Program-made: the position numbers and the translations under genes
Assembly (NCBI GenBank): GCA_903900705.1
Contig: CAIUOG010000033.1
Location: 1 to 64,000, forward strand
Reading direction: 5' to 3'
Source of the DNA: an uncultured Acidobacteriia bacterium
Lineage (GTDB): Bacteria > Acidobacteriota > Terriglobia > Bryobacterales > Bryobacteraceae
DNA length: 64,000 bases
In this document: piece after piece, positions 20,024-28,438 of the stretch
Layout of the letters: each line of letters begins with the position of its first letter
Position numbering within the stretch: position 1 is the stretch's first letter
Notes under the pieces: generated by a model
Seen by the model: only the letters and a program-made list of their open reading frames with translations
What the model was told of the DNA's origin: nothing
The model's database searches: none

Positions 20024-21340
20024 TCAGGGTTTGGGTTGCGGTTGCCGGGGGGTGCGGACGGGGCTGATGGCATCCCAGCGGGGGTCTCCGGTGCGTCGGT
20101 AGTTGGACGGGAGCGTGGTCCAGTCGGGGCGACTGATGGCGTTGAGATCGTAGACGACTTTGCCATCGCGCAGAGTGAGTTCGCATTGCAGGCGTTTGAC
20201 GCCTTTGAGGCGCGCGCCGTACATATCGGCGAAACCGAAGCGCCCGGTCTGGAGGCTGAGAACGGCGACATCGGCCGGGGCGCCAACGGAGAGGTTGCCG
20301 AGACTGTCCTGATGGATTTCATGGGCGGGGTTCCAGGTAGAGCGGCGAATGACGTCGTCGAGAGTGAGGCCAAGGGCGAGGAACTGGCTCATGATGTTGA
20401 GCATGTCTTTGGTGCCGGCATTCATACTGCCGGTGTGGAGGTCGGTCGAGATGGAGTCCGGGAGGAAGCGCTCTTTGAGGGCTTCGGTGACAACGGGGAA
20501 GGCGAGACTGCCGCCGCCCTGCCCGACATCGAAGATGATGCCGCGTTTGCGGCCTTCGAACATGGCGGGGTTGAGTTTGCCGTCGTCGCCTAATTCGTGG
20601 CGGAGTCCGGAATAGCAGTGCGTGTAGATGTCGCCGGGGCGGAGTTTGGCTGTGAGCAACCGGGCGAGGGGGCGTTCCGGGCGGTCTGAGCCGAAATCGA
20701 CCATGACGGGGATTTTGGCGAGGGTTCCGGCAATGACGGCGTTTTCGACGGGAGTCCACTGCGGTCCCGGGAAGTGGGCGGTCTTGATGCCGATGATGGT
20801 TTCGGGATATCTGAGCGCCATGTCCGCCGCGGGCTGCGCTTCCATGTCGGTGATGTCGGCTTCGAATCTGCCGCCGCGCATGCCGTTGCCGACGATGTTG
20901 AGGAAGGCGAGGACCCGGGTTTTCGAGCGGTCGATGATGCGCTGTTTGAAGTCTTCGAAGTTGCGGTAGCCGGAGCAGCCCGCGTCGGCAACGGTGGTGA
21001 CGCCGGTGCGGAAGGTAAAGCCATCGGGAGGAAGGCTAAGGTCGCCGGCATAGGAGTTCTTTTCGCCCGTGCCGGTGTAGAAGTGGACATGGATGTCGAC
21101 GATGCCGGGGGTAACGTAGAGGCCGGTGACGTCGACCGTTTTGAAGGCCCGGGCGGGGTCGATTTTGGGAGCGACAGCAGCGATTTTGCCATCGAGGATG
21201 GCAACGTCACGGACAGCGGAGAGGTTGTTTTTGGGGTCGATGACGTGGCCGTTGCGGAGGAGAAGGTCGTAGAGGGGAGGTGGGGCAGTTTGGCCCTGGA
21301 TGGTGAAGGCCACGAGGATGCCGAGGAATGCGGGGCGCAT
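20024..21340 (-). CDS. Secreted amidohydrolase/deacetylase-family metallohydrolase
   Basis: YVTPGIVDIHVHFYTGTG metal site, NLSVGAPADVAVLSL C-terminal motif; signal peptide. Confidence 0.85.
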   Translation of the reverse strand: MRPAFLGILVAFTIQGQTAPPPLYDLLLRNGHVIDPKNNLSAVRDVAILDGKIAAVAPKIDPARAFKTVDVTGLYVTPGIVDIHVHFYTGTGEKNSYAGDLSLPPDGFTFRTGVTTVADAGCSGYRNFEDFKQRIIDRSKTRVLAFLNIVGNGMRGGRFEADITDMEAQPAADMALRYPETIIGIKTAHFPGPQWTPVENAVIAGTLAKIPVMVDFGSDRPERPLARLLTAKLRPGDIYTHCYSGLRHELGDDGKLNPAMFEGRKRGIIFDVGQGGGSLAFPVVTEALKERFLPDSISTDLHTGSMNAGTKDMLNIMSQFLALGLTLDDVIRRSTWNPAHEIHQDSLGNLSVGAPADVAVLSLQTGRFGFADMYGARLKGVKRLQCELTLRDGKVVYDLNAISRPDWTTLPSNYRRTGDPRWDAISPVRTPRQPQPKP

Positions 21341-21492
21341 GCGTGGCTTGCATTGTATCGAATCGGACCGGGGCGGATGGGGTGTCGGTGCCCGTTAAAG
21401 TATTTGCGCACACCTGTCGATAGTTATACTGCCGAAGTTAGCCTATTCGAGATGCCCGCTCGGATGGTACTAATGAACTAAAGCCAAGGTGA

Positions 21493-22689
21493 ATGTCGGG
21501 AGATACATCACATCCGCTAGCAGAACTTCAAAAGACTCCAGCGTGGCCCTGGAAAGTCGGGTTTGTAGTGAGTTCGGATGAACTGGCGGACGAATTGACG
21601 AGCGCACTCAAAGAGATGAACGCGACGAGCGAGTTTCGGATTTCGCCGGCACTGCCGCCCTTTGAAGTGGCCTCGCAGGTGCAGCGAACGAAGCCGGACG
21701 TGCTGTTTGTGGAGTTGTCGTCTGTTCCGGTGGGGGCGAACGAGTGGATTGGCATCATCCGGTCGGGTTCGGACATGCCTCTCATTGTGGCTGTTCATCC
21801 GTCGGCCGATCCGGTGGAGATGATCTCGGCCCTGCGCGCGGGCGCCGCGGAGTTCATCAGTCTTCCGGTGCGTCCGGCAGTGTTCGAGGCGATGGACCGG
21901 ATTGCGATCCAGATGGAGTCGAAGCAGACGACGCAGGCGGCGCCGGGGCGGGTTCTGGGGATTCTGTCCGCCAAGGGCGGCTGCGGCGCGACGACGCTCG
22001 CCTGTCACCTGGCGGTGGCGATTCAGGCCGCGAGTGGCGAGGGAAGAGTGCTGATGACGGATCTGGACCACCAGACACCCGCGGCGCACCGGGTCTACCG
22101 GTCATCCGCTGAGACCGGGATTTCCGAGGCCTTCGAAGCGGTCCGACGCCTCAATGTGGGTTGCTGGAACGAGTTTGTGAAGCCGGTGACGCCGCGGGTG
22201 GACATGCTTTGCGCCACGCCGGGAAGCGGTTCACCGGAGCCATGGCGAATTGAGAGCCTGTTCCGGTTTGTGAAACGCCACTATGCGTGGATCCTTGCGG
22301 ATCTGGGGCGGCATCTGAATCCCTCCAACTGGACGTTTCTCGCGAGTGTGGATGAACTGCTGGTGGTGACGGCGCCGGATGTATTGGCGTTGTATCAGAC
22401 CCGGGCGGTTTTGCAGATGCTGACAAACCGCGGTTTTGATAAGAGCCGGGTGCGGCTGATTCTCAATCGAAATCAGAATTCGCCGCAGGATTTCTGGATT
22501 GAAAGCATCGAACAAATGTTCGATATGAGTGTCCTGGCGGTTTTGCCTCACGATACGTCGACGCTCAACCGGCTGCCGAAGGAAGACTTTGAATTCCCGG
22601 CGAATTCCGCATATGGCCGCGCTGTCTCGAAACTGGCGGCGAAGATCCTGCGCGAGGGGCCGGAGACGACGAAAAAGAGGGCCGCATGA
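21493..22689 (+). CDS. CpaE/TadZ-like ParA-family ATPase with degenerate receiver domain
   Basis: Deviant Walker A SAKGGCGATTLACHLA, LMTDLDHQTPAAH; N-terminal receiver-like region without the canonical Asp (DVLFVELSSV). Confidence 0.8.
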   Translation: MSGDTSHPLAELQKTPAWPWKVGFVVSSDELADELTSALKEMNATSEFRISPALPPFEVASQVQRTKPDVLFVELSSVPVGANEWIGIIRSGSDMPLIVAVHPSADPVEMISALRAGAAEFISLPVRPAVFEAMDRIAIQMESKQTTQAAPGRVLGILSAKGGCGATTLACHLAVAIQAASGEGRVLMTDLDHQTPAAHRVYRSSAETGISEAFEAVRRLNVGCWNEFVKPVTPRVDMLCATPGSGSPEPWRIESLFRFVKRHYAWILADLGRHLNPSNWTFLASVDELLVVTAPDVLALYQTRAVLQMLTNRGFDKSRVRLILNRNQNSPQDFWIESIEQMFDMSVLAVLPHDTSTLNRLPKEDFEFPANSAYGRAVSKLAAKILREGPETTKKRAA

Positions 22690-22805
22690 GGTCCCCGGAA
22701 GGCAACTCCATTGCAGTCCGCAAATGGACCGGAGCGATCCCGGTGGTGATTGGATTTCGAACCGGCGTAAAGGGTATGCTGAATGAGGTAAGAAATCACA
22801 AATGA
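22686..22805 (+). CDS. Candidate 39-aa small ORF bridging two regulator genes
   Basis: Manual translation MRSPEGNSIAVRKWTGAIPVVIGFRTGVKGMLNEVRNHK*; ATGA overlap with upstream stop (22686-22689) and with downstream start (22802-22805). Confidence 0.4.
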   Translation: MRSPEGNSIAVRKWTGAIPVVIGFRTGVKGMLNEVRNHK

Positions 22806-23686
22806 GTGAACGCTCCGTTCTCTTCATCAGCGCCGATCTGGCCGCAGCCGCAAAAATTGAAGCCGCCGTTCGCAGTGTTTTTGCGGACGAATTGGAAATG
22901 GTGCGCGCCGAGGCTCTGTTCGACGGTCTGCGTTTTCTGCAGGAACGGACTTTTGACTTAATATTGTCCGATCTTTTCTTACCAGACGGACAAGGCCTGG
23001 CGACGCTGCGGCATCTGCAGCAGCACGCTCCCAATACGGCGATGATCGCTCTCTGTCACGCGCAGGACCGCGACACCGGCATTACGGCGGTTCGAAAAGG
23101 CGCATTCGATTTCTTCTGTTATGAAGACTTCGATTCCAAAACGCTGCGCAAATCCATTGAGGCTGCGATTAACCACGCGCATATCGAGGCCGAACAGAAA
23201 GCGGCGGCGGAACGGCGCAATAACGCCCGTTTTCCCTGCCGGCTTGCGGTGAGTTACCAGACGCTGGAACACCCGATTCTTTCAGGACAGGGGACCAGCG
23301 AAACGCTCAATATCAGCAGCAAGGGTTTGCTCTTCACCAGTAACGAGCATTTCCAGCCCGGGCAGCTTGTGCAGGTATCGCTCGACTGGCCGGCGCGGCT
23401 GGAGAACCAGATTCCGCTCAAGCTGGTGGCGGAAGGCCGGATCATTCGCAACGCGAATGGCCAGACGGCCATGACGATCGAAAAGTATGAATTCCGCACG
23501 CGCCGGATACCAAAGGCAGCGGGCACAGGGGAAACCGGCACTTCGACCGGAGCTCAAAAGGCGCCCCAAAGCACAGTAACAACCAACAGCAACCGCCCGA
23601 CAGAGGCGGCAAAAGGCAGTATCTCCCGGCCGGGTACGGCGGCGGGTGGACAGACGAAAGGCGCTACGGAGCGCCGGCCCGTCTGA
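22802..23686 (+). CDS. Response regulator with C-terminal PilZ domain
   Basis: Receiver (LILSDLFLPDGQGLATLR) plus PilZ motifs RNNAR and NISSKG. Confidence 0.85.
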   Translation: MSERSVLFISADLAAAAKIEAAVRSVFADELEMVRAEALFDGLRFLQERTFDLILSDLFLPDGQGLATLRHLQQHAPNTAMIALCHAQDRDTGITAVRKGAFDFFCYEDFDSKTLRKSIEAAINHAHIEAEQKAAAERRNNARFPCRLAVSYQTLEHPILSGQGTSETLNISSKGLLFTSNEHFQPGQLVQVSLDWPARLENQIPLKLVAEGRIIRNANGQTAMTIEKYEFRTRRIPKAAGTGETGTSTGAQKAPQSTVTTNSNRPTEAAKGSISRPGTAAGGQTKGATERRPV

Positions 23687-23717
23687 TCATTCGTAGATCC
23701 GATATCCGGAGGAGTTT

Positions 23718-24380
23718 GTGCCAAAAGTTATTCTCGTGAGTGACCAGCCTGTGCTGCTGTGTGGTCTTTCGCACGTCCTCGAAACACGCGGCTTCGAAAT
23801 CGCCGCATGCTGCACGGCCGCGGAACTGCAGCAAGCGCTGATGAATGTGATTTCGCCCGACCTTGCCGTACTGGACATCACGGCGGGTCTGACATTTGGA
23901 AACCTGACGGATGTTCACAACCGGATTCCGGATTGCCCGGTGGTGTTGTGGGCAGATTCGATTCCCCTGGAACTTGTCTTCAAAACGCTGGAATTTGGCG
24001 TGCGGGGAATCGTGCAGCGAACCTCGCTTCCCGAACAGGTTTCCGATTCGCTCCGACGCGTTTGCAATGGTGAAATGCAGATCGGGTTCGGCGGTTCGAA
24101 AGACTTGCCGTCACCGAAGCGCAAGATCGCGCTCACGCCTCGTGAGAGGGAAATCGTGGGACGGCTGCGGCAGGGGCTCCGTAACAAGCAGATTGCGGCG
24201 GAGATGAACATCACCGAAGGCACGGTTAAGATCTATCTGTTCCGCCTGTTTCACAAGCTGGGCGTGCGCAACCGGTTTGAACTGGCGCGCTGCGGGGTGC
24301 TGGACCAGATGCAGTTCTCGGCGGTACCGGCGGGTTATATGACGGAAGCCGCGTCCGACGACTACATGGGCAACAACTAA
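23718..24380 (+). CDS. NarL/LuxR-type response regulator
   Basis: C-terminal LTPREREIVGRLRQGLRNKQIAAEMNITEGTVKIYLFRLFHKLGVRNRFELA; GTG start with upstream GGAGGAG. Confidence 0.9.
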   Translation: MPKVILVSDQPVLLCGLSHVLETRGFEIAACCTAAELQQALMNVISPDLAVLDITAGLTFGNLTDVHNRIPDCPVVLWADSIPLELVFKTLEFGVRGIVQRTSLPEQVSDSLRRVCNGEMQIGFGGSKDLPSPKRKIALTPREREIVGRLRQGLRNKQIAAEMNITEGTVKIYLFRLFHKLGVRNRFELARCGVLDQMQFSAVPAGYMTEAASDDYMGNN

Positions 24381-25171
24381 GCTTCCGGGAAAGCGTTGCG
24401 TGGCAGCGCGGCTACCAGTTCTCTTGTGAAGGGATGCGCTGGTTCCCGGAAAATCCTGGCGGGTGGGCCGGACTCCACCACGCGGCCTTCGTGGAGTATG
24501 TCCACCCGGCGGCTGAGCGTGGCGACTGACAGCAGGTCGTGCGAGATGAAGAGTATGGCTGTGCCGAGACGCTGGTTCAATTCCCCGAACAGGCGCAGGA
24601 TCGCCGCCTGCGTGATGGCATCGAGAGCGCTGGTGGGCTCATCGGCCAGCAGCAAGGCGGGTTTGTGCATGATCGCGAGGGCGATGAGCAGGCGCTGGCC
24701 CTGACCGGTGGATAGTTCGCCGGATCTTCTTTGCAGAAAGTCCGGGGTTCCGGGCAGTTGCACACTTTCGAGCAGTGCGGCAAAGTCCTCCGCAGAGGCG
24801 TTCGTAGTGGCGTGGGCTTTCCAGGTTTCTTCGAGCAGCGTCCGCACGCGCAGCTTCGCATTCAGCGCCGCCGCGGGACTCTGGGGCACGTAGCCGATCC
24901 GCTTACCGCGCAGCTTTCGCATCTCCGCGCCGCTTAAGCCCGTCAGTTCCCTGCCCTCCAGCCGGACCGAGCCGGTAACAATGCCGCCGCGGTAGCCCAA
25001 CAGTCCCATCAGAGACAGCGCCAGCGTGCTTTTGCCGGAACCGCTCAGCCCAACCAGCGAAACGATTTCCCCTGCCTGAATGACGCCCGCGACCTGGTGC
25101 AGCACCTCGCGTTTGCCATAGCGCGCCGTGAAACAGTATTCCAGTACCGGAGTTGTTGTGGACGCGTTCAT
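24377..25171 (-). CDS. Peptide/nickel-type ABC transporter ATP-binding protein
   Basis: Walker A GLSGSGKST, LSTGQGQRLLIALAIMHKPALLLADEPTSALD; ATG at 25171 overlaps the upstream stop. Confidence 0.9.
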   Translation of the reverse strand: MNASTTTPVLEYCFTARYGKREVLHQVAGVIQAGEIVSLVGLSGSGKSTLALSLMGLLGYRGGIVTGSVRLEGRELTGLSGAEMRKLRGKRIGYVPQSPAAALNAKLRVRTLLEETWKAHATTNASAEDFAALLESVQLPGTPDFLQRRSGELSTGQGQRLLIALAIMHKPALLLADEPTSALDAITQAAILRLFGELNQRLGTAILFISHDLLSVATLSRRVDILHEGRVVESGPPARIFREPAHPFTRELVAALPRNAFPEA

Positions 25172-26769
25172 TCGAGGCGCAGCCATTCGATATTCCACAG
25201 GACCGGCGGGGGCGACGGCACGGGATTGGAGCCCTTCACGGAGGGCGCGATCGCGCACAGATAGTCGGGATTCACAAGGTAGATAACCGGTTCCTGATCG
25301 ACCACGATTTTCTGGAATTCGTCCATGGCCTTGCGGCGGGCTTCCCGGGAACCTTCGGTGGCCTGTCTCAGTTCCAGTTCATCAATGCGCGCTTCCCAGG
25401 GGGTGGCGGGCGACTTCTGTGATGGCCACCAGGGATGTTGCGCACCGGAACTAAGCCAGACGTTTTTCTCTTCGAGCGGATCCGGCTCGACGTTGTTGAA
25501 ACCCAGCAGGGCGGCCTCGTAATCGCCGGTTTTGCCGATTCTCTCAATGAGCGACCCGAACTCCAGCGGAACGAAGTTGACCTTGATGCCGAGCTTTGCA
25601 AGATCGCTTTGCACGAGTTGCGCCATCCGTTCGCGTGGGCGATTGCCGGAGTTCGTGATCAGCGAGAACTCCACGGGGTGCCCGGCGCGATCTTTCAGGA
25701 CGCCACCGGTGAGGGTGAAGCCATCGGAGACGAGGAGCTTCAGGGAGGCCGCGGCGTCAGTGGGCAGAGGCGGCAGCGCCTTATTAAACCAGAAGGTATT
25801 GGCCGTGGAGATGGGTCCCGCGGCGATGTGCGCGTTGCCACCGAAGACGATCCGCACGATGTCCTGGCGATGGATGGCGCGGCTGATGGCGTGGCGGAAA
25901 GCGGCGGAGGTGAACCAGGCGCGCTTCCAGTCGGGAAGGGTTCTGACGGGGGCCTGATTGAACCAGAGAAATTCGGAGTCGAGCGAGGCGCCGAGGTTCC
26001 GGGCGGCGGTGGGGCGCTGCTCTTTGAGACGCGCGAAGCTATCAGGAGAAACGCGATTGATCAGATGAAGTTCGCCGCGGAGGAAACGCGTCATCTCGAT
26101 GTCGCGGTTCTGCTGAATATCGAGGCGGATGGAATCGAGATAGGGCAACGGGTGGCCGGCCGAATCGTGCTTCCAGTAGTTCGGGTTGCGACGGAGCCGG
26201 ACGAACTCGCCTCGTTTGTACTCGGCCACGAAGAACGGACCGGCCGAGGCGGGCAGCTTGCCGGCGGCGGGCGGGGTGGAGGGACCGATGCCGATGCCGT
26301 CGAAAAGGCGGTCCAGGCCAGGCTTCGGAACCTTGTAGCGAAGGGTGATGACCTGGGGGGAAACGACGCGGATTTCGGGAATGCCCTCGGCAGAGCGAAT
26401 GGTGTCGCCGGCGGGAGAAGCCTCTTTCGGATCGAGTGCGCGGGTGAGCGAGCGCGCCACATCGGCGGCGGTGAAGGAAGTGCCGTCGGAGAAGCGAAGG
26501 CCGGGACGGAGGTGGAAGGTGAGGGTGCGGCCGGCATCGGTAAGGGTCCAGGACTCGGCCAGTTCGGGTTCCAGCTTGTCGGTGGCGCGATTGACGCGGA
26601 CCAGAACACCGGCCGTGAGGTACTTAACGGTCTCCGATTCGCTCTCTTCGATATGCAGGGGATCAAAGGAGCGCGGGTCGCCGGGAATGACAAAGCGCAG
26701 TTCGCGGGGGACCGGCGGCGCGGCGAGGGCGGTCATGACCGCGAGCAGGCAGAAGCTTCGCAGTTTCAA
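25168..26769 (-). CDS. Peptide-type ABC transporter substrate-binding protein (SBP family 5)
   Basis: RELRFVIPGDPRSFDPLHIEESES, LRPGLRFSDGTSFTAADVARSLTRALDP, YLDSIRLDIQQNRDIEMTRFLRGELHLI; TTG start at 26769 overlapping upstream stop is inferred. Confidence 0.88.
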   Translation of the reverse strand: MKLRSFCLLAVMTALAAPPVPRELRFVIPGDPRSFDPLHIEESESETVKYLTAGVLVRVNRATDKLEPELAESWTLTDAGRTLTFHLRPGLRFSDGTSFTAADVARSLTRALDPKEASPAGDTIRSAEGIPEIRVVSPQVITLRYKVPKPGLDRLFDGIGIGPSTPPAAGKLPASAGPFFVAEYKRGEFVRLRRNPNYWKHDSAGHPLPYLDSIRLDIQQNRDIEMTRFLRGELHLINRVSPDSFARLKEQRPTAARNLGASLDSEFLWFNQAPVRTLPDWKRAWFTSAAFRHAISRAIHRQDIVRIVFGGNAHIAAGPISTANTFWFNKALPPLPTDAAASLKLLVSDGFTLTGGVLKDRAGHPVEFSLITNSGNRPRERMAQLVQSDLAKLGIKVNFVPLEFGSLIERIGKTGDYEAALLGFNNVEPDPLEEKNVWLSSGAQHPWWPSQKSPATPWEARIDELELRQATEGSREARRKAMDEFQKIVVDQEPVIYLVNPDYLCAIAPSVKGSNPVPSPPPVLWNIEWLRLE

Positions 26770-27563
26770 AGAGAGGCCTCCGGGGGGGACTGCAGCAATT
26801 CGAGACAGATCATCACAATGACGAGCAGGGCGAGCGGGGCGAGAATCCACGGGTTGGCGCGAACAATGTCGGGATGCTGGAGGTCCTGGAGGAGGTTCCC
26901 CCAGGATGGCATGGGATCGGAGACGCCGAGGCCCAGAAGGCCGAGGCTCGCTTCGGAGAGTATGTAAGCCGGTACGAGTACGCGGAACTGCGCGGCGGCA
27001 ATGGAGCGCAAATGAGGCAAGCCGTAAAGAAGCGCGATGCGCCAGGGCGGGATGCCGGCGGCCTGCGCCTGCAGCAGCCAGCCGGATTGGCGGATTTCGC
27101 GGATGGCGGCGGCGAAGACGCGGGCGGGCCAGGCCCAGCCCGCCACCCCCATCAGACCGAAGGTCAGGAGGACAGAGGTGGAGGGGTCTGTGTTGAGAGG
27201 CAGCTTCGCGCGCAGAATAATGAAAAGAAAGAGCCATGGCAGCGACAGGCAGATGGTGGTGAGACCGGAAACGGCGAGGCCGACGCCGGGCACGCGACTG
27301 GCGGCGGGAACGGAAATCAGCAGGGCGAGAACAATCGAGACGCAGGCCGCGGCGGGTGCCAGCAGGATGGAGACGCGGGTCCCGTAGAGCAGACGCGAAA
27401 AGCGGTCCCGTCCGATGTCATCGGTGCCCATGGGGAAGATACGGCTGGCCGGGGCATTCGGGGTTTCGCGGAACTGGGCGTCGTAGGCGTAGGGGGCAAG
27501 CCTGGGGGCGAAGAGCGAGGCCAGCATCACTGCGGCGAGAATGGCGATGGCAAGAAACCGCAT
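26766..27563 (-). CDS. Peptide-type ABC transporter permease (DppC-like)
   Basis: Hydrophobic; FPMGTDDIGRDRFSRLLYGTRVSILLA and SLGLLGLGVSDPMPSWGNLL motifs. Confidence 0.88.
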   Translation of the reverse strand: MRFLAIAILAAVMLASLFAPRLAPYAYDAQFRETPNAPASRIFPMGTDDIGRDRFSRLLYGTRVSILLAPAAACVSIVLALLISVPAASRVPGVGLAVSGLTTICLSLPWLFLFIILRAKLPLNTDPSTSVLLTFGLMGVAGWAWPARVFAAAIREIRQSGWLLQAQAAGIPPWRIALLYGLPHLRSIAAAQFRVLVPAYILSEASLGLLGLGVSDPMPSWGNLLQDLQHPDIVRANPWILAPLALLVIVMICLELLQSPPEASL

Positions 27564-28438
27564 CAGTTGCGTTCCCCCGCCAGGAGATCTCCGGTCATCT
27601 GGACAAATGCCACCACAAAAGTGATGATCAGGGCGAGGCCGGAGAGCAAAGGCAGGTCGCGTGACAGCGCGGCTTTCCAGGCGAGTTGGCCGATGCCGGG
27701 TACATCGCACAGGGCCTCGATGGGAATGATGGAGCCGAAGGCCAGGACGAAAGCCACCCCGGCGACGGCCATCAGTTGCGGAGCGGCGGGCCGGAGCACG
27801 TAGCGGATGCCCAGCACCCAGGGGGGGATGCCGCGGGCGCGGGCGGCCAGCAGGGCGGACGAGGAATACAACTCTTCGAGTAAAGCGCGCAGCGTGCCAA
27901 AGACACGGGGCAGAATGGTGAGCGCGACTGCGATGGAGAGCGGGGCTTCAGCAAAAAAGAAGGCCAGAGCAAGGACGGCGGAGGGAATGGCGAGGAGGAG
28001 TCCGCTTACCGACGCGGTGGCGATGCTGAGAACGGCGCGCCGGGGCCAGACCGAAAGCCATGCGAGGGCCAGGCCGAACGAGAGTCCGCCGGCGACGCCC
28101 CAGCCGATCAGCTTCGCGCTGACAGGGGCCCGATCGTGCAGAAGTTCGGAGACCGGAACGCGGTACGAGTCTGACTGCCCGAAATCTCCCTGCGCGGCGG
28201 CACGGAGGTAGTGCAGGTAGAAGGGAAGAAGCTGATTGGCCTGTTCGTGCCGGGCGTGGAGGGCAGCCAGGGTATCGGCGCTGATCCTGGGATTCCAGGA
28301 GTTCTCATCCACATCGAAACCCGGGCTGTAGCGCACCAGCGCAGCCGCGGCAAAGCCTCCCAGCAGAACCACGAGGACCAGGTTGAGCAGGCTCCGGAAG
28401 ACGCGCCGGCCGGCGTCCGCAAGCGGGCGCAGGGTCAT
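27563..28438 (-). CDS. Peptide-type ABC transporter permease (DppB-like)
   Basis: Hydrophobic; DFGQSDSYRVPVSELLHDRAPVSAKL and C-terminal IPIEALCDVPGIGQLAWKAALSRDLPLLSGLALIITFVVAFVQMTGDLL. Confidence 0.87.
   Translation of the reverse strand: MTLRPLADAGRRVFRSLLNLVLVVLLGGFAAAALVRYSPGFDVDENSWNPRISADTLAALHARHEQANQLLPFYLHYLRAAAQGDFGQSDSYRVPVSELLHDRAPVSAKLIGWGVAGGLSFGLALAWLSVWPRRAVLSIATASVSGLLLAIPSAVLALAFFFAEAPLSIAVALTILPRVFGTLRALLEELYSSSALLAARARGIPPWVLGIRYVLRPAAPQLMAVAGVAFVLAFGSIIPIEALCDVPGIGQLAWKAALSRDLPLLSGLALIITFVVAFVQMTGDLLAGERN

Noticed and set aside
25435-26967. 510-aa plus-strand ORF
   Set aside because: Antisense to the ABC substrate-binding protein and permease.
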